A stretch of 64,000 nucleotides of DNA from CAZSSM01 sp964609385 (GTDB lineage: Bacteria > Planctomycetota > Planctomycetia > Isosphaerales > Isosphaeraceae): the NCBI GenBank assembly GCA_964609385.1, contig CAZSSM010000025.1:1-64000 (forward strand), written 5' to 3'. The translations under genes and the position numbers were made by a program. Below the pieces are notes generated by a model that worked only from the letters and a program-made list of their open reading frames with translations, was not told the DNA's origin and did no database searches. The first letter of the stretch is position 1. The number at the start of each line of letters is the position of its first letter. Positions 38,373 through 47,192 of the stretch are shown one piece after another.

Positions 38373-39467
38373 ATGTATCTCGTCCGCTCCTTCGAGTCCG
38401 ACCTGCTCCGGATCCTCCATGTGATCCTCGGCCGCGCCCCCGCCCTGGAGGTGCTCGGCCTACTGATGAAGCGGCAGGACCGTCCCCAATGCCTGACCGC
38501 GCCGGCCGTTGAAGTGATCCAGCGGACCCTGGGCAAAGGTCTGGTCTGGTGGATGGCCATACATGACGGTTGGATCCGAACCCGCCATATGCGCAGCGAA
38601 CGCGCCGTCGAGGGGCGGCTCTGGGAACGGACCCGCCCTCAGGACTTGGCCCTTCACTTCTCCGAACACACCTTGGAATGGCTGATCCGCCTGACCGCCG
38701 AGCCTCTGGACAAGCGACGGCCCGACGACTGGGACCCGCCCGAGTCGTCGTTGACGATGGGCGACCGCCTAGTCCTGTACTGGACCTATCGCGTCTTCCA
38801 CGGCACCGAGGCGATGATCGCGCTGCGACGGATGCCGGTCATTCGACGACACGGCCTCTGCCGGCTCAGCTTCCCGCAGGACGCCCTACGGGTCACCGAC
38901 CTCTTGGAGACGCCGGTCCAGCTCAAGGTCTGGCTGACCGAGCCGGGCACCTGGATCCTCGAGGTCCTTCAGCGCGACCTAGCCCGACGCTGGGTCGAAG
39001 TCGAGCGGGGCAAGGGTCGCCTGACCGACACCGACCAGATCCGACGGCTCGGCCAAGCGCAGGACGAGTTGATCACCGACTATCTGGAGACGATCCGCGC
39101 ACGGGGTCGTCCCGACCTGGCCCGGTTCCTGCTCATGATCGCCTCGGACGTCTTCGCCGCGCCCGTACAAGGTCACGACTGGGTCGGCCAGTTGGTCGTC
39201 AACCGGCTTCGACTCGCCGAACGCGCTGCAATCTATCAGTCGGCCCTCTCGCTGCCACGCGCCTTGGAAACGCTCCGGCTCTGGGAGGTCGAGTCCCGAG
39301 GCATCGGCTACTTCGACGAGGGGTACGCCGCCAGCCAGCTCTTCAAGGCCGACTGGCAGACCTACGACGGTGCCCGGCTCCACGAACACGCCCGCCAGCT
39401 TAGCCAAGCCCTCGACCCGCTCGGCACCGTCGCCGAGGCCGGGTCAGGCGACGCATCGAGACCTTGA
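38373..39467 (+). CDS. Unknown protein co-operonic with the NrdG-like radical SAM protein
   Basis: A 364-residue soluble protein, not recognised. It is Leu/Arg/Trp-rich and helical, with no signal peptide or membrane segment. Noticeable blocks are ILGRAPALEVLGLLM, TLGKGLVWWMAIHDGW, LVLYWTYRVFHGTEA and a C-terminal FDEGYAASQLFKADWQTYDG. It lies 16 bases downstream of the radical SAM gene, so the two products probably act together; it could be a substrate or adaptor of the radical enzyme, or a ternary-system X-domain protein. ATG at 38373 has GAAGG nine bases upstream; the frame is open to 38091, which would overlap the preceding gene. Confidence 0.75.
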   Translation: MYLVRSFESDLLRILHVILGRAPALEVLGLLMKRQDRPQCLTAPAVEVIQRTLGKGLVWWMAIHDGWIRTRHMRSERAVEGRLWERTRPQDLALHFSEHTLEWLIRLTAEPLDKRRPDDWDPPESSLTMGDRLVLYWTYRVFHGTEAMIALRRMPVIRRHGLCRLSFPQDALRVTDLLETPVQLKVWLTEPGTWILEVLQRDLARRWVEVERGKGRLTDTDQIRRLGQAQDELITDYLETIRARGRPDLARFLLMIASDVFAAPVQGHDWVGQLVVNRLRLAERAAIYQSALSLPRALETLRLWEVESRGIGYFDEGYAASQLFKADWQTYDGARLHEHARQLSQALDPLGTVAEAGSGDASRP

Positions 39468-39556
39468 AGGTCCGAGAACCTCCTCGACGACGCCCAACCA
39501 CCGTATTTTGGCGTATCGCACATGGAGTAAATTCGGACGACGAGGTCAGGATCGGA

Positions 39557-40741
39557 TCAACCGTCGTCGCGGAGCAGGGCGGCGACGCCCCCGCGACCCT
39601 CGAGGGGATCGGATAGGTCCTTGTCGTCGCGGGCCTCGAGTATGGTGATCGACGCGCCCTGGCGACGAACGATCTTCAGGATCTGCTGGAGCTTAAGGTA
39701 GGCCGGCCGGGGCTCACCGCAGGCCAGGGGCGAGTCGGGCTCGGACCAACCGATCCGATCCCGACCGACGATCAGATGGACGACGCGGCCGATCTGAGCG
39801 GCCTGCAAGACGACATCGGCTCCAGTGACGACGCGGTAATCCTCCCGGAGTCGCCCCTCCAGGTCGTCCAGAGCGCGGCGCTCCTCGAGTCGACGCCAGT
39901 CGACCAGGACCGGCTCGAGCCGCGGGAGGAGGTCCTCGGCCCGCTCGGGGATGCCGTCGCCGGCGACCTCGGTGATCGGCCCGGTGATCCTCCGGGGCAA
40001 CGATCGCCGCAGCGCGGCGGTCAGCTCGGGGGTGCCGAAGAGGACCGCGCCGCGGGTGTGGCCCGGTTGCCAAGCCTGGCCGAGCCGCTCGGCGGCGCCT
40101 CGGAGCAGCGCGTCGTCTTCGGCCACGCGGAGCTTCTCGTGCTTGTCGCCGGAGGCCCGATTCTTGGTCGTCATGGTTGCCTTGTCGCTGGTGAAGTCGT
40201 CGTCCTGCGGATCGCGTTGGCGTCGACACGTCTCCAGCGCGGTGACGACGCCGGCGTGGGTCCGGCCGATCCAGACCTCCGGCGTGGTCACCACCGCCAG
40301 CAGCAGCTCGGGGTAACTGACCCTCGGCTCCCAGAGCGGCAGGAGCCAGGGCGCTTCGCCGACGACCAGTTGCGCCTCCACCGGGAAGTCCAGGGCCAGG
40401 ACCCGAAGAAGGCCGCGGTCCGCCGCCGAGAAGACGGCCAGGCCGGTCAGGTCGTCGTGGCGATGCTCCTGGGCCGCCCGGCGGATCTGCTCGCAATCGG
40501 CCTCCGGATCGCCGGTCGAGCGGCCAGCAGCCCCGAGCGCCTTCAACGGTCGATCGATCATCCGTTGCAGGCCTTCCTCGAAGTGGGGCCGCTCGATCTG
40601 TCTCGCCTCAGCGCCCTCGATCCGGAAGTCCAGATAGGCCGAGGCAATGGGCTTCCCCTCGGTGTCCAGCTCGTCGCCGTCGTCGAGGAGCCGGGCGATC
40701 TGTGCACGGAGGTCGGCTGTGTCGTCCACATTCACGTCCAT
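39557..40741 (-). CDS. Bacterial eRF1-like protein (baeRF type)
   Basis: A 394-residue protein matching the bacterial archaeo-eukaryotic release-factor families. The N-terminus has ASAYLDFRIEGAE; the central part has LAVFSAADRGLLRVLAL, PELLLAVVTTPEVWIGRTHA and the VLFGTPELTAALRRSLPRRI strand-helix; the C-terminal domain ends with GASITILEARDD and GGVAALLRDDG, the eRF1 domain-3 signature (compare GGIAAILRY). Family members are predicted to bind ribosomes and release or rescue nascent peptides; no GGQ loop could be identified with confidence. ATG at 40741 is chosen for GGAGGA about ten bases upstream; ATG at 40759 has its purine box too close. It ends 89 bases from the convergent gene at 38373. 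Confidence 0.8.
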   Translation of the reverse strand: MDVNVDDTADLRAQIARLLDDGDELDTEGKPIASAYLDFRIEGAEARQIERPHFEEGLQRMIDRPLKALGAAGRSTGDPEADCEQIRRAAQEHRHDDLTGLAVFSAADRGLLRVLALDFPVEAQLVVGEAPWLLPLWEPRVSYPELLLAVVTTPEVWIGRTHAGVVTALETCRRQRDPQDDDFTSDKATMTTKNRASGDKHEKLRVAEDDALLRGAAERLGQAWQPGHTRGAVLFGTPELTAALRRSLPRRITGPITEVAGDGIPERAEDLLPRLEPVLVDWRRLEERRALDDLEGRLREDYRVVTGADVVLQAAQIGRVVHLIVGRDRIGWSEPDSPLACGEPRPAYLKLQQILKIVRRQGASITILEARDDKDLSDPLEGRGGVAALLRDDG

Positions 40742-40834
40742 CTGCGAGAAGTCCTCCATCTCCCTGGGGTCGCCCCGACCCCGAATTCCAGGGGGCCGGG
40801 AACAATGTCTCGGTCGGATCGCCTGACCCAATGC

Positions 40835-41353
40835 TTAGAAATCGACCTTGCGGTGGTCACCGGGCGGCTCATAGGCCTCGCCGGTGAGAGTGGCCTTGAG
40901 GTAGCCGACCGCGTGGACGACCGTCGAGGGCGCAGCGTCCCAATATTCACCCTTGTCCAAATCGACGCGGATCAGCGTCAAATTAGGATCGTCGAGCCCG
41001 CTGGGGAACCATGCCTTGTACGCCGGGCTCCAGAGGCGCTCGGCACGGTCGCGGTCATCGACCATGCGGGCGCGACCCGACAGCGAGACGTACGACTGCG
41101 AACGCGGGCAGGACAAGCTCAGGTTGACATGCCGATCCTGAGCGATCTCGAAGATCTTGCCCGAGCGTTCCTCAGTGAAGAACCAGAGCATGCCGTCGAA
41201 CCGCCCCGAATCGTCCTGGTCAATGTGCACATGCATCGGGCGACTACGCATCGTGCCGTCCGGCTCGCTAGTGGTCAGCATGGCCACCCCTAGTTGACGA
41301 ACCATCTCGATCAGTTTCGCGGTCGATTCCCCCGTTGGTGCGGTTATAGCCAT
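40835..41353 (-). CDS. Pyridoxamine 5'-phosphate oxidase-fold general stress protein
   Basis: A 172-residue split-barrel flavoprotein-like protein. LGVAMLTTSEPDGTMRSRPM matches the opening of the general-stress FMN-binding family, and MLWFFTEERSGKIFEI, NLSLSCPRSQSYVSLSGRAR and WSPAYKAWFPSGLDDPNLTL complete it. It probably binds FMN or F420 and takes part in redox detoxification; the reaction is unknown. ATG at 41353 has AAGGAAAG eight bases upstream. It lies 93 bases upstream of the baeRF gene on the same strand, so the two could be co-transcribed, which would tie the release-factor-like protein to stress conditions. Confidence 0.9.
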   Translation of the reverse strand: MAITAPTGESTAKLIEMVRQLGVAMLTTSEPDGTMRSRPMHVHIDQDDSGRFDGMLWFFTEERSGKIFEIAQDRHVNLSLSCPRSQSYVSLSGRARMVDDRDRAERLWSPAYKAWFPSGLDDPNLTLIRVDLDKGEYWDAAPSTVVHAVGYLKATLTGEAYEPPGDHRKVDF

Positions 41354-42100
41354 GGATGACTTTCCTTTCGAATCCTGTCGTAAGCCGTCGTGACGATCAT
41401 TCTCATCGGGCCCCGCGCTGCAAGCGAAACCCGGCCTGAGACCGAGTTCGAGGGCCGCGATCACCTCAAACATGGTGCAATCCGCATTCCTAAGCCGAAC
41501 CCCACCCTCGTCGCTGCCATGTGCCCATCCATGCTGGACTACCGATAAGGGCCTTGCGATCCCTTCCAACCGGGATGACCGATCGCGGATCGAGCGGAGC
41601 GACGAAGGTCAGCACGCCCATCTCGACTAATCGGATGGGACAGACCCTTGAGATCCGAGCGATGCCCGCTCGGTCTCACTCGGGTTGCTCCTCGAGTCTT
41701 CCGAGCAACGAAAGGCCCCAAAGCCGTTCGGTGAGATCGGGGGACGCTCGTCTCAAAGGAAACCGATCAACGACCTCCCGTGGTTACATGGTGTGGAATT
41801 TCGACGTTGAGACCGGTCCCGATCCAGCATATAAGCGGCATCTAGCCGGCGTGGGACGCCCCATCCAGAGCAGCCCTATGGATTGCGGCCCCCCCACCGA
41901 TTAGGCTGGTCTTTGTTGAGAAAGCTCCCCCCACAGCGCCCCCCCGCTATGCTCGAGACCTGCCAACCAAGCCCATGCCATCGTAACACCCCAACCCCGG
42001 ATCAATTCCAATCCCGGCCGAGTCCCCACCGACCTATGTCCGGATCCGGGACGACCCGAGACAAGTTTGACTTAACTCACCTTCAACAGGTTTTGACACG
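41354..42100. other. Divergent intergenic region
   Basis: About 750 bases between the leftward stress-protein gene and the rightward heparinase gene. Frames here are short, Arg/Ser-rich and without start context. A C-rich stretch occurs near 41925-41950. No RNA gene was recognised. Confidence 0.45.
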
Positions 42101-43987
42101 ATGCTTTCACTTGGTTTTCCTCTCATCGTCGCGATGTCGAGCCTGGTGGGACCGCCGACAGAAGCGTCCTTGCCGGGTCCGGTCGAGGTATGGTCGACGT
42201 TGCGGACAGGACATCCTCGGGTGCTGGCCGAGGATTCGACGTTCGAGCGGCTGAAGATGCGGATCGAGGCCGGCGAGCAGCCGATCACCGATTGGTATCG
42301 GGCCATCGAACAGCGGGCCGAGGCCTTGCTGGACCGGGACCCGGTGGCCTATGAGATCCCCGACGGCAAGCGGCTGCTCCGGGTCAGTCGCGAGGCGGTC
42401 GCGAGGGTCTACCCGTTGGCGTTGACCTATCGGATCTCGGGCGATCGCCGCTTCCTGGAACGGCTCGATCGCGAGTTGGCGGCGATCACCGCGTTCCCCG
42501 ACTGGAACCCCTCGCACTTCCTGGACACCGCCGAGATGGCCCACGCCGTGGGGATCGCCCTGGACTGGCTCCACGACGACTGGTCGCCTTCGCAACGGAC
42601 GCGGATCGTGGAGGCGCTGGACCGGTTCGCGTTCGCCCCCGCACTAAGGGTCTATCGCGAGGAAACCCGATCCATGCGTTGGCATCGCGCCGAGCACAAC
42701 TGGAATCAGGTCTGCAACGGCGGACTGACTATCGCCGCGCTGGCCGCTGCCGACGAACGACCCGAGACGGCCGGGGCAATCCTCTCCTATGCGGTCGCCT
42801 CGTTGCCCCGAGCGATGCGCGAATACGCCCCCGACGGCGGCTACAAGGAGTCGCCCGGCTACTGGTCTTACGGGACGTTCTACAACGGCCTAATGCTAGC
42901 GGCGCTCGAGACCGGGCTGGGGACCGACTTCGGCCTGGCCGAGCATCCAGGGTTCGACGTAACCGGCGACTTCCCGATCCAGGTCACCGGCCCGACCGGC
43001 GCGAACTTCAACTTCGGCGACGGCAAGGAGGCACCCGTCTCGAGGCTCTCGGTCCTCTGGTGGCTGGGTGCGCGGTTCGAGCGCCCCGACTACTTCGCCG
43101 TGGCTCGCAAAGCCGCCGAGCGATTCCCGCGTGCCCTCGACCTGATCTGGTTCCGACCCACCCCAAGTGGAAATGACACGCTGTCGCCACGACCGTTGGG
43201 CAATTCGTGGGTCGGCCCGCACGTCGTGGCGATCCGTGGGTCCTGGACCGATCCGCAAACGACCTTCGTGGCGTTTAAGGGCGGCCGGCCGCTCGACAAC
43301 CACGCCCAATGCGACATCGGCACCTTCGTGCTCGAGGCGCGGGGGGTCCGCTGGGCGATCGATCTAGGCCGGGACGATTACAACCTGCCGGGATACTTCA
43401 ACCGAGGCAAAGGGCGCTGGCGGTTCTACCGAAACCGCGCCGAAAGCCACAACACCTTGCTGATCGACCCGGACTCGGGTCAGGACCAGGACCCGAACGC
43501 GGTCGCGACGATCGTGGCGAGCGACCTCAACGGCGATGACGGCGACCCCTTGTGGGCGATCGTCGACATGAGCCAAGCCTACGGCGACCGGACCCGATCG
43601 GTTCGCCGAGGCGTCAAGCTCTTCGATGGTAAAAATGTATTGATCCAGGATGAAGTCGACGCCAACGACATCACGCTACACTGGAACATGCATACGCGAG
43701 CGACGATCTCCCTGACCGAGGACGCCCGCCGCGCAATGCTCTCGGAGGCGGGCGAGACCCTCCAGGTCATACTGGTGGAGCCGTCGGAGGCCCGCTTCGA
43801 GGTTCGGTCAGCCCAACCGCTGCCCAACTCTCCCAGAGTCCCGGGCCAGGACGCCAACCAGGGGGTCCGTAAACTCACGATCGTGCTCGAAGGGCAAAGC
43901 GACCCTCGGGTCACCGTCTTCTTCGTCGTCGATGACGCAGATGCCCCGACGATCGCCCCACTCGAACGCTGGCAAGACATGCCCTGA
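42101..43987 (+). CDS. Heparinase II/III-family polysaccharide lyase
   Basis: A 628-residue secreted protein. A short hydrophobic N-terminus (LGFPLIVAMSSLVG) is a signal peptide. The alpha/alpha toroid has GHPRVLAED, FLDTAEMAHAVGIALDWL, RAEHNWNQVCNGGLTIAAL and YKESPGYWSYGTFYNGL, which supply the catalytic His/Tyr region of the family. The C-terminal beta-sandwich starts around residue 380 with GSWTDPQTTFVAFKGG, HAQCDIGTFVLEARGVRWA and SHNTLLID, the usual heparinase II/III-like block. Expected activity: beta-elimination of uronic-acid-containing polysaccharides such as heparin-like or alginate-like chains. ATG at 42101 fits the signal peptide. The sulfatase at 52429 and the beta-helix protein at 35442 would complement it functionally. 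Confidence 0.92.
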   Translation: MLSLGFPLIVAMSSLVGPPTEASLPGPVEVWSTLRTGHPRVLAEDSTFERLKMRIEAGEQPITDWYRAIEQRAEALLDRDPVAYEIPDGKRLLRVSREAVARVYPLALTYRISGDRRFLERLDRELAAITAFPDWNPSHFLDTAEMAHAVGIALDWLHDDWSPSQRTRIVEALDRFAFAPALRVYREETRSMRWHRAEHNWNQVCNGGLTIAALAAADERPETAGAILSYAVASLPRAMREYAPDGGYKESPGYWSYGTFYNGLMLAALETGLGTDFGLAEHPGFDVTGDFPIQVTGPTGANFNFGDGKEAPVSRLSVLWWLGARFERPDYFAVARKAAERFPRALDLIWFRPTPSGNDTLSPRPLGNSWVGPHVVAIRGSWTDPQTTFVAFKGGRPLDNHAQCDIGTFVLEARGVRWAIDLGRDDYNLPGYFNRGKGRWRFYRNRAESHNTLLIDPDSGQDQDPNAVATIVASDLNGDDGDPLWAIVDMSQAYGDRTRSVRRGVKLFDGKNVLIQDEVDANDITLHWNMHTRATISLTEDARRAMLSEAGETLQVILVEPSEARFEVRSAQPLPNSPRVPGQDANQGVRKLTIVLEGQSDPRVTVFFVVDDADAPTIAPLERWQDMP

Positions 43988-44200
43988 TGAGCAGACATCG
44001 ATGGGTCGGTTTTCTCCGTTTTCCTTGTCGGCCTCGCGGTCATTCCGCGGGTGAACAGGTCGTCGGGGTGAGAGCAGAGTCGGACGTGTCGTTTCGAATG
44101 GTTTCGAGACATCTGGCTCCCAACCCGGCGAAACACGATCTCCACTCGAACCCGTCGTATGCACGGGTCGAGGGATTCCACGCCGACAGGGACCTCAACG

Positions 44201-45151
44201 ATGAGTCGGATCACTCGGAAACGCAATCGGGATCGCAAGCGAAAAGCGCTGGCCCTCCAATTCGATCGCATGGAAGAACGGCAACTGATGACCGCCGGAC
44301 CAGGCGTCGAGGCGTTCTACGGTGGGTGTCACCCCTTCTGGATGGAGGCCGCCTCCTCGGCCTCGACAATCGGAACACCCCCCGAGATCGCGCCCGCATC
44401 GCCCGGGGACATGCAGCAATCCTCATCCATGTCGACTGCAAACAATGACTTTATGTCGGGCGCGACCAATCTCGGCACGATCCGAGAGAAGACCGTGGTT
44501 CGGAACGGACGCGTGGGAGGCTCGGACCCGGTCGATTACTTCAAGTTCGTCCCTCAGATCAACGGATTTTCGCTGACCGGCAAGGTCCGGACCTCGATCC
44601 AGTTGGCCAAGCTCAGCGCCGACTTGGACATCCGAGTCCTCGACTCCAGCGGCCGGATCGTGGCCCAGTCGACACGCGGCGGCACCAGTGCTGAGAACCT
44701 CGAGGTCGACCTGAACCAAGGACAGACTTACTTTGTCCGAGTGGCTCCCTACGGCAGCGTGCAGAGCAGCTATGAGTTGACCGTCGCCACCGGCTCGCAT
44801 AACGACACCCTCACCCGAGCCAGCAGCTTCGGCACCGTCCGAGACCAGACCAAGATCAAGAACGGACGAGTGGGTGGTTCGGACAAGGTCGACTACTTCA
44901 AGTTCATCCCCCAGATCAACGGCTTTTCGTTGACCGGAAAAATCAACACAACGATTCACCTCAGCAACCTGATCGCGGACCTCGATATTCATGTTCTCGA
45001 TTCCAACGGAAACATCATCAGTCGCGGGACGCGTGGGGGGACCCGATCGGAAAACCTGACCCTCTCGCTGAACCAAGGTGGCACCTATTACGTCAAGGTT
45101 CTCCCATATAACGGTGCGGTCAGCAGTTATCGTCTCTCGATCGCCACTTGA
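44201..45151 (+). CDS. Surface protein with two tandem PPC (pre-peptidase C-terminal) domains
   Basis: A 316-residue protein. The basic N-terminus leads to LQFDRMEERQLMTA, a variant of the planctomycete LEPRxLLSA export/anchoring motif. After a Ser/Pro-rich linker come two consecutive PPC-type beta-sandwich domains (about 83-195 and 200-316). Both start with a GTxRxxT--NGRVGGSDxVDYFKF block, contain PQINGFSLTGK and DLDI-VLDS, and end with LNQGxTYxVxV and SYxLxxAT. The two copies are closely similar, indicating a recent internal duplication. PPC domains are found in secreted proteins and may mediate secretion or binding. ATG at 44201 has ACAGGGA upstream. A strong hairpin follows the stop. Confidence 0.88.
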   Translation: MSRITRKRNRDRKRKALALQFDRMEERQLMTAGPGVEAFYGGCHPFWMEAASSASTIGTPPEIAPASPGDMQQSSSMSTANNDFMSGATNLGTIREKTVVRNGRVGGSDPVDYFKFVPQINGFSLTGKVRTSIQLAKLSADLDIRVLDSSGRIVAQSTRGGTSAENLEVDLNQGQTYFVRVAPYGSVQSSYELTVATGSHNDTLTRASSFGTVRDQTKIKNGRVGGSDKVDYFKFIPQINGFSLTGKINTTIHLSNLIADLDIHVLDSNGNIISRGTRGGTRSENLTLSLNQGGTYYVKVLPYNGAVSSYRLSIAT

Positions 45152-45175
45152 CTTTAGGTTCTCATGCTTATGTCG

Positions 45176-45209
45176 AATCCGCCCCGCGTCCCGTTGCGCG
45201 GGTCGGATT
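45176..45209 (+). terminator. Hairpin downstream of the PPC-domain gene
   Basis: AATCCGCCCCGCG pairs with CGCGGGTCGGATT across an eight-base loop with one mismatch, 24 bases after the stop at 45151. Only a pyrimidine-rich stretch follows, not a T-run. A good terminator candidate by position. Confidence 0.55.
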
Positions 45210-45311
45210 AAGCCCACCCCTCTTCTCCTCGAGTCGCGGTGATGGGATTGTCGGGCATTCAAAGTCCGACCGTTGACTTTCATAACTTCGTTCTCGCGAC
45301 GATCTTCTCAC

Positions 45312-45560
45312 TCAAACCCTCGGCTGAAGCTGGGACACTCCGTTCTCGAAACGGTCTACTCGGTTCGGACGTTCGAGGCCTCGGGAGACCATCCCAAGCA
45401 GGTCGTCGGCCAGTTCGGGCCGTCGAAGGATCGCCCCAATGACCTGACGTTCGGCCGGGGAGATCGACGGACACTCCATGATGAGAGTGACGACGTTCTC
45501 TCGGACTTGAACCGCGCTTCGGCGGACATTTTGAGACAGATCTGCGGATCGGTTCGTCAT
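45312..45560 (-). CDS. Possible small helical protein
   Basis: An open frame of 82 residues from ATG at 45560: MTNRSADLSQNVRRSAVQVR, then VTLIMECPSISPAERQVIGA and ILRRPELADDLLGMVSRGLE. The composition is protein-like (amphipathic helices, moderate GC bias at codon position 3), unlike nearby shadow frames, and the frame stays open upstream to 45767. No family recognised and no clear ribosome-binding site. Reported as tentative. Confidence 0.35.
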   Translation of the reverse strand: MTNRSADLSQNVRRSAVQVRENVVTLIMECPSISPAERQVIGAILRRPELADDLLGMVSRGLERPNRVDRFENGVSQLQPRV

Positions 45561-46541
45561 GGGTAAGCAATGCCACGTTCGGGGTTGCAGGGAAGGGTGG
45601 GTATAACTCAGCGGTTCGGAAATCCCGGTGACCTGTTCACAATGCCGTGTGGATCGACGTGAAGACCTATCATCGACGCTCTGAGCCTCGTTCAGCCTAT
45701 CTGTGCGAGATCCGAGGACGATTCGACTCACGAAATCCATTCGTTCTTTCCGCCAGTTTCCGACCAAGGCCGATCAGCTTCTGTGTCGAGCGATCATCGG
45801 CACAATCTGAGTTCCGATTTTTATGAGGACACTTCATGAATGAAAGCTTGAAAAATCAGAAAATTTCCGATGTGTATCCGACTCGATCGATCGCGGTTAG
45901 GCGGGCCGACTTGTCCCCCGACGCAGTACGCCTGCACTTCCTGAGTTCCTAATAGCGACGGAGGACACGCAGGGCGGGGTTGTTGAAGGGATGCGGAGCG
46001 GCTGCGGTTGGGAATTGGTCTGTCGGAACGACTCGCTTCAAGGGTCGCGGACATTTCAGTCGCCGAGGCGTCACCCGTCGCAACGACGATCGTATGTCCT
46101 GCGAAGTTGAGCGAGCCAACCACTCAGAGGCGCAGGAGTGGGGCAAAATGGTGCCCACCGAAAGCTCGATGCGCAACGTATCCCGTCCCGCTTCAGGCGG
46201 GTTCGGACAACCACGCTTCCACGAGGCGGCACGGGGATCAACGACCCGTTGAGGGCCGAGTGTCGACTCGGAGTACCTCAGTGCCGACACTCTGGATTCC
46301 TGCGAAACGCCTCAGTTCGAGGACAGGGATCCCGAAAGAAAAACGAAAAACCGACCCGTTGCCGTTTCGTACGGTCGTGTTTCGAGATCGATTGGGCGCG
46401 GAATCCGCTCCGCCAGAGCTTCCTGTCCACCCCTGTGGGAGACTTCGAACGAACTGGTTGTTACGGACGTGCGATGCTAGGATCACGAAGAATCCCATCG
46501 AAAGGATTTCATGCTTGGATGCACACCCCGGGCAATTCGCG
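45561..46541. other. Intergenic region before the ECF sigma gene
   Basis: About 980 bases without a supportable gene. GC content is a little lower than in coding regions. Open frames on both strands have no homology. Promoters for the sigma-kinase pair should lie near its right end. Confidence 0.45.
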
Positions 46542-47192
46542 ATGAGTACCGACCATGTCGATCCATCCCGCGACGCGACCGAGCTGCTTCGCCGTGGGGT
46601 GACCGGCGACCCACAAGCTCTCGTCGATCTCTGGGCAACGCATCGCGAGCGGCTCCGCAAGATGGTCGCGCTGCGGATGGACCGTCGGCTTCGAGGGCGT
46701 CTGGACACCTCCGACGTCCTCCAGGAAGCCTTCCTCGATTTCTCCCGGCGGATCGGCGAATATGGGGACCAACAGGACTTCCCCTTCTTCCTTTGGTTGC
46801 GGTCCCTGACGATTCAGCGGCTCTTGATGCTGCACCGTTATCATCTCGGGACCCGGATGCGTGACGCGGGCCGCGATGTCCCGCTGAACAACTTCGGCGC
46901 CCCGCACGCCTCCAGCGACTCGTTGGCCGACCTCCTCCTGGGCCGACTGACCTCCCCGAGCCAGGCGTTCGAACGGATCGAGCGGCGTCGGGCCGTCCAG
47001 GCCGCGCTGGAGCGGATGGACTCGCTGGATCGTGAGATCCTGGCCCTCCGCTACTTCGAGGACCTCTCCAACGTGGAAGCCGCCGCAACCCTCGGCATCG
47101 ATCCCTCGGCCGCCAGCAAGCGCAATATCCGGGCCTTGAACCGGCTTCGACGGGCCCTCGAAACCATTCCGAATTTCTTCCAATCAAGCTGA
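46542..47192 (+). CDS. ECF-type RNA polymerase sigma factor (planctomycete kinase-linked group)
   Basis: A 216-residue sigma-70-family protein. Region 2 contains MVALRMDRRLRGRLDTSDVL and QEAFLDFSRRI (DVLQE being typical of the planctomycete groups), followed by PFFLWLRSLTIQRLLMLHR. Region 4 has LALRYFEDLSNVEAAATLGI, then DPSAASKRNIRALNRLR, a helix-turn-helix for -35 recognition. It redirects RNA polymerase to a specific regulon. The stop overlaps the start of the kinase gene (TGATG at 47190-47194), so the two are translationally coupled and probably act in one signalling route. ATG at 46542 lacks a strong purine box; an in-frame TTG at 46515 has AAGGA upstream and is a possible alternative. 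The frame is open from 46008 without homology. Confidence 0.92.
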   Translation: MSTDHVDPSRDATELLRRGVTGDPQALVDLWATHRERLRKMVALRMDRRLRGRLDTSDVLQEAFLDFSRRIGEYGDQQDFPFFLWLRSLTIQRLLMLHRYHLGTRMRDAGRDVPLNNFGAPHASSDSLADLLLGRLTSPSQAFERIERRRAVQAALERMDSLDREILALRYFEDLSNVEAAATLGIDPSAASKRNIRALNRLRRALETIPNFFQSS

